The notes under the pieces: model-generated
Databases searched by the model: none
What the model was told of the DNA's origin: nothing
Seen by the model: only the letters and a program-made list of their open reading frames with translations
Shown here: piece by piece, positions 48,091-59,131 of the stretch
Layout of the letters: every line of letters begins with the position of its first letter
Numbering within the stretch: position 1 is the first letter of the stretch
DNA from: Helichrysum umbraculigerum
Lineage: Eukaryota > Streptophyta > Magnoliopsida > Asterales > Asteraceae
Direction of reading: 5' to 3'
Length of the DNA: 64,000 nucleotides
NCBI GenBank assembly: GCA_949592205.1
Contig: CATIUR010000006.1
Location: 62,864,001-62,928,000 of the forward strand
Program-made: the position numbers and the translations under genes

Positions 48091-48375
48091 TTGCATGACC
48101 TGCAACCACTTACTTATATACGGTTTGCATGACCTGCAACCATTTACTTATATATGGTTTGCATGACCTGCAACCACTTACTTATATACGGTTTGCATGA
48201 CCTGCAACCACTTACTTATATACGGTTTGCATGACCTGCAACCACTTACTTATATACGGTTTGCATGACCTGCAACCACTTACTTACAAACGGTTTGCAT
48301 GACCTGCGACCATCTACTTATATATGGTTTGCATGACCTGCAACCACCCACTTACAAAAGATTGCATGACCTGCG
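48091..48375. repeat. Nine-copy 34-bp tandem repeat
   Basis: The TTGCATGACCTGC core starts at 48091, 48125, 48159, 48193, 48227, 48261, 48295, 48329 and 48362. Each unit holds the imperfect palindrome GGTTTGCATGACCTGCAACC followed by an ACTTACTTATATAC spacer. A degenerate earlier copy is at about 47948. It is inside the solo LTR, about 420 bp from its 3' end. Confidence 0.93.
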
Positions 48376-50464
48376 ATTGTTACTTACTGGCTGAATTATG
48401 ATTTTACGAATATTACTTGTATGTTCAAACTGTTTACTTACTTACAAACCTGTGAGATTCACCAACCTTTTGGTTGACCGTTTTAGTAATGCTTCTCAGG
48501 TACACAGCATCAGTAGGGATGCCCAGCAGGATAAGCTTACTTAGCTCGAGTCGCATGCATTTACAAGCTTGGAGATTTTTATACATTACTTTTGTACTAG
48601 CTGTTATGTATTAGAATCTCTAGGATTTTACTTAAACTCGAGCTTGTATTTTGAAACTACTTAAGTATTAATGTAATAACTTTTTGAACGTCTCATTTAG
48701 AGTCGTTCACTGTATCCTTTGTGCTTGTGATTATTGATTAGTAACACCCAAAACGTCGCTTCCGCAAACTGTTAAATTTGGGGGTGTTACAGTTATCGAG
48801 CTTTTCGAGCTTTTATTGATATGTATATTTTTATATTGTATATATGTAATTTTGAATCTAAAATGATTTTATTGTCATACTTTAAATATTATTATACTAC
48901 TTTACATATGTTATAAGTAATTTTCACACAATATACTTATTATATATATATATTTAAAATAATTTTTGGTATTTATTTATACATATAAGATAGTATCAAA
49001 TAAGTTTGGGTATTCAAAATTATTTTTTATAAGAATATTCGAGCTTTTCGAGCCGAGCTCGAGCCATCCTAAAACATTTTCGAGTCGAGCTCGAGCTTGC
49101 GTCATGAAAGCTCATCGAGCTATCGAGCCGAGCTCGAGCCTATTATAAATAAATCGAGCCGAGCTCGAGCCCTGTCGAGCTCGAGCTCGGTTCGACTCGA
49201 TTACAGCCCTAATTAAAAATAGCATGCAATTATCAAGTATTTATTACATTAATTAATTACGGAGTATTAAATTAAGTTAAATGCCTCGAGAATAACAGTT
49301 ATTTAAGTAGCAATTAACATAAGGGATGTATTTTTGTGGCTCGTGAATTTAGGTTCATGTTAAGGTGACGTCGTGACGATGCCTTTCGGTTCAAACGTAC
49401 AAAATAATTAATCTCTGCATTATTAATTGAAATTGCAAGCACCCCAATGATGATAGGGAATTGGATTAGTGATTTCAAAATACATACGGAGTATTTAATA
49501 ACTTAACTACGGAGTGGTTTTTAAAGTCATTTTTATAGTAGAAGAATTTAATATACTTTTTAGAACCAAAAAATTGAATTATTAGAACTTATGTACGTAA
49601 TTTCAATTAAACAAGGCTTAAAGATATAAATTAACAACATACTTACCTTTTTTTATCACGGTGAATAATGTAACTATTTTATTACCAATGTGAGTAACCA
49701 ACTTTGAAGTTTTGTTTCAATGTTAATAATATGGTACTTTAGTCAGCGTTTAATTATTAAAAATGCTCACATTTGACTTACATGTATACATTTAAATGAC
49801 ATTGCATGACAAGATAGATATATTTAGTGTACTTAAACTTTATTTGTTGATGAAATTCATTTGGAGCATTAATTCTATAAGTTGAATTCAACATAAATAC
49901 AAGTTGTGGGAAAAAAAAGTTCAAATGATTTCATTAAGAAATAAATTTTGAGTACACTAAATATGTCTAATGTGTCATGCTAAGTCATTAAAAGTATACA
50001 CGTCAGCGACATGTGAACAATGGTGATAATTAAAAGGTGACTAAAGTACCGTGTTACTAACATTGGAATAAAACTTAAGAGTTAGTTACTCACGTTGGTC
50101 ACAAAAAGGGTACGTTACTCACCTTGATACAAAAAGATATGTACGTTGCTAATTTATAGTTTTAACTCATTAAACAATATTTACTCATTTTCTTCACCAC
50201 TACAACGCATATTGTCAATATTTTAGACGATTATGACGAATATATATGATGTCTAACGGCATAACTTGAAAAAATTTACTTAGTATGAAAGACATTCATA
50301 TGATTTCGTTAAATCAACAACAAGTATCAATCAACTCAGTTAACTGCAAGATCTTTGTATATGTTCGTCAAGTGCATAGTAAATTTGTAAGATTGAAACT
50401 CAGAAGGAAAAAAAAGACTTAGAAACATGTATTTACCAAACTAATAAATTAATTGAAAATTAAC

Positions 50465-50605
50465 TATGTTTTTTAGAAAGACAAGTACTTACACGCTATA
50501 TTACCATGAATATGTACATTAATCAACGAATATTTACAATTGTCTTGTTCCCAGGACTTGAACGTCTAATCTCATGATTGTAAGGACCACCTCGATACCG
50601 CTATG
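50465..50605 (-). mobile_element. tRNA-derived SINE with 16-bp TSD
   Basis: The minus strand starts AGCGGTATCGAGGTGGTCC (A-box-like) and continues to GACGTTCAAGTCCTGGGAAC (B-box-like), ending in a short A run. Perfect duplications TTAATTGAAAATTAAC lie at 50449-50464 and 50606-50621. The body is 141 bp. No open reading frame. Confidence 0.8.
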
Positions 50606-50765
50606 TTAATTGAAAATTAACATTACGGTTCGAAAGCAATACTTCGATTTGAAAATTGAAAAATTTACGCTATTTACGTTATAAAATACCTCGAGAGACA
50701 TCAGTATCAGATTCCCACAATGTACTGTCAATTTATATATTTAAAAAAACTTTCACTAATTAATA

Positions 50766-50995
50766 CTCCCTCCGTCCCTAATCTATTGTCCAGTATTCCT
50801 TTTTGGGTCACTTCCATAAATAGATTAGTATAATGAGATAAAGTTTTTTTTACCCCTAGTGTATATATGAAATACAAAAAAAATAGGTAAAAAGTAGAGG
50901 GTAAACTGTCATCTTACCAAAAAGTAAGAAAGATGATTATGTTTTCTTAAACTGCGTGTTTTTTGTCTGGGACAATAAAATTAGGACGGAGAGAG
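50766..50995. mobile_element. Stowaway MITE, family 1 copy 1
   Basis: Begins CTCCCTCCGTCCCTAATCTA and ends GGACGGAGAGAG with TA duplications. It is highly similar to the copy at 58483-58695, sharing ACCCCTAGTGTATATAT, TAGGTAAAAAGTAGAGGGTA and AAACTGCGTGTTTTTTGTCT. Confidence 0.9.
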
Positions 50996-53125
50996 TATTA
51001 ATCAAACTTACATACATTCATCCGAACAATGATAATAAGAAATTAAACCTTGAAAAAGCATCTAATCATTTTACACACACCGGCCTTGTAAAAATAATGA
51101 CGGGTTTCGAAAGAATAAAAGGGTTTAATAATAAGATTAAAGAGCATAGAATTACGTGATTCTCGCTGCGGTAAAAATAATACAGTAGCCAAATTCAATG
51201 GATAGGATTAGCACTTAACGGTTCTCACTTTCATGTTCGCATGTGTTTACCACATTATTATATTCTGACTAATTAATTATTAATTATTATTGTTATTTTC
51301 TTTAAAGTTTAAACCACAGTTAAGTATATTAAAATAATTTTACAATAATTAATAATTAAGTTGTTTCGCAAGCATCAGAAAAACGTAATTAAAAATTTAA
51401 TTTAACAAGCTGCCTTTCAGAGATACTGTATCTCAGACCCTGTCTATGTGGGTATTTGTGTCTCAATTTAAGGTCATTCCCAACCCAAAAATCAACTGAC
51501 TGAAAGGAAAAATGGGAAAAAGGGAAAAATGGGGGTATGGTTAGTAGGACCCCACTTTGCAAACCTTTTGTTACAAATTTTACTCTATGCAAAAAAATTT
51601 GCTAAACAAGCCCTTTCCTTTTAACTCGTAGTAGCTAGAGTGTAAATTAAGTGTAAGCTTTCGGAGTTGTAGTATTCATTTGTACCCAGATTTAACTTCT
51701 TACATCTCACATAGTTACAACTATAACCTATTTACTGTTTACGTTAGAAATTATGATGTGCAAATTACCTTTATTGTTGATGCATGATTGAGATTATTGT
51801 GATCTTTACTAAATATTCAATCGTTTAATAGTTTTTATTGTATAAAATGTATCATCGGTTCGATGTGACTATACTTATTTTAACGTTATCATTTTCACAA
51901 TGCAAATGTTCTTCTTTGACTACAAAAGAAAGAACTGTTGTCAAAAGAAATGATCGTTGTAAAATAAATAGCAGAACATTATCTAATTTCGATCCTTGAA
52001 AAAGGAATTGCATCGGATAAAAAAGCCGATGAATTAACATTTTCAGTTAAAACGATCATTTTGTTAAGATTACAATCAAATGAATAGTAGCATTGTCCAA
52101 TTTTTTTTTCCCTTTATCTTCTTTTTTTTTTTTTTTTTTTTTTTTTCTGTATTTTGACTATTTTCAAAGACTTTGCATTATTTTTACTTTTTTACCTTTG
52201 CAATTAAGACTTTTCCAACTTTTTGTATTAATACTCATAAATGCTATTGCCACCAAAGTCTCTTTTCCATCACAATTTCTCATTATCATTTGAACATTAT
52301 TATATTATGTACTCGTCGACGAATATAAGTTTATTGGTGAAGATAAACACGACATAACCAAAGAAAGATTATATTATAAGATATACTTTTAAAATTGTGG
52401 ATTTAAGTTTATGAATTTACTAAACACTTAAAAGTTTATTACTAAAAAAATGATATTAATTCGAAAATACGGACTAACAGCTAGTGTTAAAAAGTAGATT
52501 TACGTAAAAGTGTAAAAAACCTTAATAATAATTGTTGGTCGTTTTTTGGGAAAAAAATGATGACGTTAGTACTACAACTGTCATGTGTAAGCTTGATCCA
52601 GCTGGACATCTGATCTAGCTGTCCTACTACTACTCTAGTGTCCCGAGGTAGAGTGCGTGTTTTTAATTCGGGTCATGGTCCTCGTTTACTACTTTGCTTA
52701 TCCTGCATGCACCCGACCCGTTTTTTATACTTAGAATACTCAATTAGAGAGTATATATCTTAAAATAATACTCGTAGTCATCTAAATTTTTTACCCTAAT
52801 TATTTAAAAATTAAAGAATTTAATCTTTTAATTTATACTCCACTTTCTATAATGGTTCAATAATCTATAATGTAAAAATAAAAGGTTTAGGATGAGAGGA
52901 GATGGTACAATGTCAACCTTTAATTTTTATTTGCGATTCAAATTTATCATATCATAACTACATTGCATTTTAAAATGTTGCATTTCAACAATACTGCATC
53001 TTAACTATGCAATTATTTTGTATGCACCTTTTCTCTCTCTAAGCAACAATGATTAGAATAAGTTTAACCCGTAAGATTTGCGATGAACATTTATAATTAT
53101 GATTAGAATAAGTTCAACATTTATA

Positions 53126-53356
53126 CTCCCTCCGTCCCAAATTAAATGTCTGGTATCAGTTTTCACGGAGTTTAAGAAATTACTTTGTCATGTAGTTAAT
53201 ATGACAGTTTCACCCTTGCTTTTTTGCACGGACTCCCATGTATCAGTTTTGAGTGAGGGTTAAATGGTAAAGTGGATATGCTATTTTTGGAAGTGGACAC
53301 TTATTTTGGGACAAACTAAAAAGGAAATGTGGACACTTATTTTGGGACGGAGGGAG
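53126..53356. mobile_element. Stowaway MITE with an internal end duplication
   Basis: Begins CTCCCTCCGTCCCAAATTAA and ends GGGACGGAGGGAG with TA duplications. The subterminal unit GTGGACACTTATTTTGGGAC is present twice near the right end, about 40 bp apart. Confidence 0.88.
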
Positions 53357-54449
53357 TATTTGTTTTAATCATATATTGACAAATTCAAAAGACGAACACG
53401 AATAATTAATTTATATAGGCAAGAAAAATAAAATATATATATTGGGTGTTGAAATTAGTCAGCTGGAAGTGATGTCATTATCGTCCAATAAATAGTTTAT
53501 GCTTAAAGTCGTGATTGCTGTAAAATAATTTTGTTGTTTAGCCCAAAATATATAAAAAGCTTCTTCACGCTCCCATTAAACCATCATTCATATAATGCCC
53601 ACACCCCGCTTCACTCCACTCACGTTCTCACTTGTACAACTACTACGTATAACAGAAAATAAAACTATTAATTTTTTATCTTTACAAATAAGTATCTTAA
53701 ACAATAGTTGCATCATTTGTATATAGAAGATCACTTTCACTTCGTGTAACATATTCTTATTTTCTTAGATTTTCACTTTGATCCACAATGTTTTGGAGGT
53801 TCGCTCTTAAATTCTTACGGAAGTTTTGTTAATTTATGGATAAATGGCATAGAAACTTATTTGGGTACGGTTACGAGGGTCAACTCATTTTGAGGATAAA
53901 TAGGGACACACAATCTGAGCCGTTTAATTATGTGATTAAAGATGTAGATTCGCCACATCTTAAGTCCTTAACAAAACTACATCTTATGTGAAAAATAATA
54001 TGCACGTAAAATACAGTGTTATGAATTTAAGCCGTTGGTTACAGAATTCACTGTCTTAGATTGTTTGCTCCACCTTCACCTCAAAATGTAATTGTCCTTT
54101 GATTCCATGTCAACGAATTTAAATCCATCAAAATTTTAGCGTTTGATACTTAATTTTTTAAATCAACTTTAGGTATTTAAACATACAGACGACCTTAATT
54201 CTTGAAGAATCACGACATATAATTTTTTTAATTTACAACTAGTTATGCTTTTAAATTTCTCAAAGAGAACAACTGTATTTTACTTTCAAAACAACGCGGA
54301 AGCAGCCTCTATCAGGTTTATATGGACAGCTACTTCACCCTATAAACCCACCCATCATTTTACCTTTTTTCTTTTATTATTAATTTAATTTAAATCTAAA
54401 TTTAAATTTTATTTTAATCCAATATAAAAACCAACCCAATTTTCACTCC

Positions 54450-54457
54450 TATAAATA
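54450..54457 (+). promoter_or_regulatory. TATA box of EXORDIUM-like gene 1
   Basis: TATAAATA lies 85 bp upstream of the ATG, in a context CCTATAAATACCAC and followed by a C/A-rich leader. This is a good core promoter for an intronless gene. Confidence 0.7.
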
Positions 54458-54534
54458 CCACATTTCCCCTCATTCATTTTCATCAACAAATCTATAAACC
54501 TCACTTCACACTTTCTTAAAACTCACTCCCAAAA

Positions 54535-55440
54535 ATGACTTCAGCTCACTTTTTCATACAACTTCTCTTTATATTATCCGTTTTCCACTTCACAATTGCG
54601 ACGAGACGACTCACTGAGTTAATCCATGACTCGTCCAACCTCGTACAATACCACAACGGTGCTCTTCTAACCGGCGATATTTCCGTTAACCTCATTTGGT
54701 ACGGTAACTTTAAACCCTCACAAAAAGCCATTTTAACCGATTTCATCACATCCCTCACATCATCCTCATTAAAATCCCAAACCCAACCATCTGTTGCGAC
54801 GTGGTGGAAAACAACCGATAAATACTTCACCAAAACTAAAAAACCATCCTTCCAACTCGGTAAACAAATATCCGACCCGACATACTCCTTAGGCAAATCA
54901 TTAAAAAACAAACACTTGATCCAATTAGCTTCCAAGGGTCAACAAAGTAACTCGATTAACGTCGTGTTGACCGCCAGTGACGTGGCAGTTGATGGGTTTT
55001 GCTCTAGTACATGTGGCACCCACGGCCATTCTAAAAATTTTGCCTACATTTGGGTTGGTAACTCGGAGAATCAATGTCCGGGTCAATGCGCATGGCCGTT
55101 TCACCAACCGATATACGGGCCACAAAGTGCGCCATTGATCGCACCCAATAACGATGTGGGTTTAGATGGGATGGTTATAAACTTGGCTAGTTTGATGGCT
55201 GGTACAGCTACTAACCCGTTTGGAAACGGGTATTATCAGGGGGATGCGGGTGCACCTTTAGAAGCTGCATCCGCATGCACAGGGATTTACGCTAAAGGGG
55301 CGTATCCCGGGTACGCAGGGGATTTGTTGGTGGATTCAAGTACGGGTGCAAGTTATAATGCGCATGGTACAAATGGACGGAAGTACTTGCTCCCGGCTAT
55401 GTTTGATCTGGCCACTGCTGCTTGTTCTACTTTGGTGTAA
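54535..55440 (+). CDS. EXORDIUM-like (phosphate-induced PHI-1 family) secreted protein 1
   Basis: Single exon, 301 residues, the family's usual length. A signal peptide covers about residues 1-22 (FFIQLLFILSVFHFTIA), followed by the basic ATRRL. The PHI-1 domain fills the rest, with YHNGALLTGDISVNLIWYG, the WWKTTDKY stretch, FQLGKQISDPTYSLGKSL, the Cys motifs GFCSSTCGTHG and QCPGQCAWPF, NDVGLDGMVINLASLMAGT, and the C-terminal ACTGIYAKGAYPGYAGDLL. Family members are cell-wall/apoplastic proteins linked to brassinosteroid- and carbon-dependent growth; their biochemical activity is not established. The start is the first ATG after the TATA box and leader. A second copy lies 3.7 kb downstream on the same strand. 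Confidence 0.93.
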   Translation: MTSAHFFIQLLFILSVFHFTIATRRLTELIHDSSNLVQYHNGALLTGDISVNLIWYGNFKPSQKAILTDFITSLTSSSLKSQTQPSVATWWKTTDKYFTKTKKPSFQLGKQISDPTYSLGKSLKNKHLIQLASKGQQSNSINVVLTASDVAVDGFCSSTCGTHGHSKNFAYIWVGNSENQCPGQCAWPFHQPIYGPQSAPLIAPNNDVGLDGMVINLASLMAGTATNPFGNGYYQGDAGAPLEAASACTGIYAKGAYPGYAGDLLVDSSTGASYNAHGTNGRKYLLPAMFDLATAACSTLV

Positions 55441-57259
55441 CAAATTATTTATAAAACAAAGAAAAAAACATTGTTGTATAAAATTAAAAAAATAAAGTAA
55501 TTGATTTAGTGTAGAAAGTAAGAGGGGGTATGTTATGTAACACGAAAACTATGTATTCGTTTATTCATTTGGATAATTAATATAAATTTATTATTTAAAT
55601 ATTATTTGTGTTGAGAACGTTGTACTCCGTATTAGTTAATTGAGCCTTGATATGAATAACAAGAAGTATTTTGGGGAAATGTTTTCATATGGGTTGGTAG
55701 TTCATAGCCAGGACAATGCAGGTGACATAAAACACAATACACATGCATCTTTAGAATATAATTAGAAACTCACGTTTATTTTCTAAAAAAGTGGAGAAGT
55801 TCGATATTACAATTTATGACACGTGAGAATAAAAATGATGGAATATGTACATAACATAAGCATAGTTGTTAACTCACGCGATTCGTGGCTCAAAATCTTG
55901 ATTTTTAACTTGTGATTCTTGACTTGACTCATAAGAGTTATGATTTTATAATAGATACGTATATATATATTTTATTGTTTAAGATTTTTGTTCTTAAAAA
56001 AGCAAAATATAGTGAGAGCCGATGGTTAAGTCGTTGATCAACAATCAACACAAAAGCTTAATTCAAAATATTATGGTCATTTTATTCCTAATTTGTCCAC
56101 ATTATTTTTTGTATTGCATTACATTAAAAGTTTATATGATTATCTTAATCCGGAAAGTCACACATGACTCGGAAGTGTCACACACGATTCAGAAGATTCA
56201 AAAAACGACTCGCAACTCACGTAAGATCGTCAAAATCATTTAAAAGTCTGGATTCAAGTCACTTTGTTTTTTGAATTTTTTAGTCGACTCGTAAACACTT
56301 GTTTATTGTTATGGGTTTTAAATTTTTAATCTAGTGACCAAACACAAGAGCATATAAATGCGTGATTGCGTGAAGCCCAATTTGGATAATGGGTTTCTTC
56401 TAAATTCATTCTAACAGCCTTCCCAAAGGCCCAGTACACGTCATCCTCTCTATGAACGAATTCGTACATATCGATGGAAATTGCAAACAACAAACAAACA
56501 TTTTGAGGGGCTCATTATTACAAACTAGGCAATTCTTATAAGTTATATCATCACATCAAATATTTTTGAGATAAATTTTGAGGCACCTAAAATTCAGAGG
56601 TCACGTGCAATCACCATCTCGCTAAATACATATAGAAGCTCTGCCATCCATAACTTATATGTGTACGTTCTAAATCTTGACATAATAATAATGCGTATAT
56701 ACTCATACAAATCGTTTTCGCAACTACACGTCTATACTAGCTATTCTGATAGTGATTGCAATAATCTCTAATTTATACGGATTACGAATTATTTCAACTC
56801 TACGCAAATACAAGTATTTTACATATATTTCCTATCAAGTCTAGCGTCAAATCTCCTTAAAAATACCGTATTAGGTAAAATAACTATATTTTTGAATTAG
56901 CTATATATAGGAAAGTCAAAAGTTAGCGGATGTTCATGGATGGTTCCGATGGCTATGGGGATAACCTTTTTTAACGATTTATTAGTACGCATTTTTCAAG
57001 ACTCAACGGATCGGATGTGCATGGAACACAGTTTAGATTCTATTGTTTGGTTTCAAGAAGGCAGATTTAGTTGAAGTTTAATTAAAAATCTAACAACCAA
57101 GTATATAATTAAATTGGGCCCTAAAATTAGATTAAAAATAGATGGTAACGTAAGTACGTCCCATTGGGTATGGCTATATGGGAATTAAATATTTTTATAT
57201 TAGTATTCTTAATCGTTGTATATTTTTTGTTCATTTTTTTAACTGTACCACCCTTGGGA

Positions 57260-57517
57260 TGTGTTTGGCACGGAGCTTACGGGGGCTTTTAGGTGTTTGG
57301 ACTTCTACTTTTAATAAGCCACAGCCCATAAGTTTTGTTTGGCTGCACGAAAACAACGAGGCTTCTTGAAAAAAATAAGCCCTTCAAAAGCCATTAAACA
57401 AGAAGCTTTTTGAAGTGGCTTTTGAATAGAAGCTCAAGTCTCAGCTCTAGTCACAAGCTTCAGCTTCCAGCTCCAACTCTAGCCAGTTCCAGCTCTAGCC
57501 CGTTATTGCCAAACACA
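57260..57517. mobile_element. hAT-like MITE with TGTGTTTGGCA ends
   Basis: Ends TGTGTTTGGCA and TGCCAAACACA are perfect inverted repeats of 11 bp, a common start of plant hAT MITEs. The interior is rich in AGCTTC/CAGCTC units. No certain target duplication. Confidence 0.75.
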
Positions 57518-58206
57518 CCGTTGGTATTTAACTTGTAAATGGATCCCTAATACACCAATAGTCCAATACCAAATTTATTGCCTCGTCATAATTTCCGTTT
57601 TGTAGGAAATTTGTTTTGAAATGCATATTATGTGATAATACCGGGGTAAGTATTTAATTTTGGGAGCTGATAAATACAACAAATAATAGTTATTCATACA
57701 CCAAAACTTTGCTTTGAGTACTTGTACTATATGCAATAACTATTGTACAGTTGTTGTATGAATCAACTTTATTTGTTGTATTTATCAACTCCCTTAATTT
57801 TGATTTAGAGAGAGAGAAAAAAAAAAAACATAACATAGAATAAAATATTAATTTGGTAATGGAAACAAAAATGGAAGCATACACTAGTTGATCACAATAA
57901 TTGACCAAAATTTTAAAGCCTTTGACTTGAATGGTATTAGACAGCTGGATGTTATAAGTTCACATAAAACCTTCTCCTAATAACACCAACTTCATACACT
58001 TCATATTTCCTGCCTTTATATAAACTTCAAATAAAAAGGGAATTATCAACGGGATAAAGTAAATATTTACATAATTTTACATAAATATTGACCATGTCTC
58101 TCCGCCAAGAAAACCGATACGATATGGCTTATTCAGTTTCCTTAACTTATTTTCTAAGATCTTTTGAAATAAAGTCCTAGTTGGAAATGTTGTGATTGAT
58201 TAAGTA

Positions 58207-58435
58207 GATCCCTCCTTTCCAAGATAAGTGTTTACATGTTCATTTTAATTTGTCTTAAAGTTAAGTATTTACTTTCAAAAGCAATATATCAACCTTACTA
58301 ATCTATCCAAAAAAAGATTTTTTTTATTTTTTTTTACAAAATAATTGATAGAAGACAATGTAAAAAGTGAGAATAAAATCGTCATTTTTTTCTTACACAA
58401 TGTATTGTGACCACTTATTATAATAACGGAGGGAG
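58207..58435. mobile_element. Stowaway-like MITE, diverged
   Basis: Begins GATCCCTCCTTTCC after TA and ends TAACGGAGGGAG before TA. The inverted subterminal segments AAGATAAGTG and CACTTATTAT support it. It lies only 47 bp from the next Stowaway element. Confidence 0.65.
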
Positions 58436-58482
58436 TAATTTTTAAGAAAACAACATTGATTTTGTTAATTGTATATCTAATA

Positions 58483-58695
58483 CTCCCTCCGTCCCTAATC
58501 TATTGTCCACTTCCATAAATAGATAAGAATAAGGAGATAAAGTTCTTTTTTACCCCTAGTGTATATATATAAGACAAAAAAGTAGGTAAAAAGTAGAGGG
58601 TAAAACTGTCATCTTACCAAAAAGTAAGAGAGATGATTATATTTTTTAAACTGCGTGTTTTTTGTCTGGGGACAATAGAATTGGAACGGAGGGAG
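58483..58695. mobile_element. Stowaway MITE, family 1 copy 2
   Basis: Begins CTCCCTCCGTCCCTAATCTA and ends GGAACGGAGGGAG with TA duplications. Close relative of 50766-50995; an 18-bp segment of that copy near the left end is missing here. Confidence 0.9.
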
Positions 58696-59068
58696 TATTT
58701 GATAAGACCGGGTTATTAAATTAAGCATTCATACAAGAATCGATACAAAGATGATGTGTATATGTGGCTTCCCAAAAACTAACCCATGGTAAAGTAAATT
58801 CTTTTTACTAGTATTATTAACAATAACAAGAAGACACATCAAACACTAGTTTCAAAATCTACACTTCGATTCGATACCTTCAAAAACAATGGTTAACCAA
58901 CGTTTTGTAACGTATAGAAAACATTCGATTATAACCAATTAATTTTATTTTATTTTATAAAAAAATACCAATACCCTAAAAACCACCCTTGTACAATTTA
59001 TCCACGATGTCAAAACTCTAACAACGCGGATTCCTTTTTCAAAACATGCATCCCACTCAACCCTCGAA

Positions 59069-59076
59069 TATAAATA
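59069..59076 (+). promoter_or_regulatory. TATA box of EXORDIUM-like gene 2
   Basis: TATAAATA lies 63 bp upstream of the ATG, in a context CGAATATAAATACTCC very similar to that of gene 1. Confidence 0.7.
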
Positions 59077-59131
59077 CTCCACATCCATTCAAAGCTTCAA
59101 ACACTTATTTTAATTTCAAAAAGATATCACA

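Larger units (their letters stand above)
45459..48791 (+). mobile_element. Solo LTR, 3,333 bp, with perfect TSD
   Basis: It runs from TGTAACAACCCCAAAATTAG to GGGGGTGTTACA, with the 5-bp duplication GTTAT at 45454-45458 and 48792-48796. A CT-rich leader (46075-46115) and a TTTGTAAGTTTT donor-like site (about 46240) suggest plus orientation. It contains a 13-member palindrome array (46556-47116), a region of ACTTACAC/GAGATTACACT-like short repeats (47300-47500), the conserved GTGAGTCTCACAGCCCC block, and a nine-copy 34-bp tandem repeat. It is related at its 3' end to the LTR at 19813-22257. The 117-codon ORF inside (45797-46150) has no family features. Confidence 0.9.
45287..49211. mobile_element. 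hAT-type MITE rich in GAGCTCGAGC, split by a solo LTR
   Basis: Perfect 8-bp target duplications ATTAAAAA flank it at 45279-45286 and 49212-49219. Terminal inverted repeats start TAGGGCTG and end CAGCCCTA, continuing as CAAACGAGTCGAGC / TTCGACTCGATTA. Outside the nested LTR the element is 587 bp. Both flanks are dense in GAGCTCG, CTCGAGC and related palindromes. It is non-coding. Confidence 0.88.
49220..53560. other. Intergenic, gene-free, with SINE and MITEs
   Basis: No gene seen. A pair of long imperfect inverse segments at about 49640-49850 and 49860-50170 (AAGTACCGTGTTACTAACAT versus ATGTTAATAATATGGTACTT and flanking ACATTTGACTTACATG-type sequence) suggests another fold-back element. The rest is AT-rich, with a T-run at about 52107-52146. 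Confidence 0.45.
55450..59060. other. Intergenic between the two EXORDIUM-like genes
   Basis: No gene seen. Contains a hAT-like MITE (57260-57517), two Stowaway elements, and a probable 3' UTR for gene 1 up to about 55620. The sequence around 55880-56280 has several GACTCGxAAxT/ACTC-type short repeats but no clear structure. Confidence 0.5.

Noticed and set aside
54546..55125. Minus-strand ORFs over the first EXORDIUM-like gene
   Set aside because: Antisense shadows of a well-supported sense coding frame.
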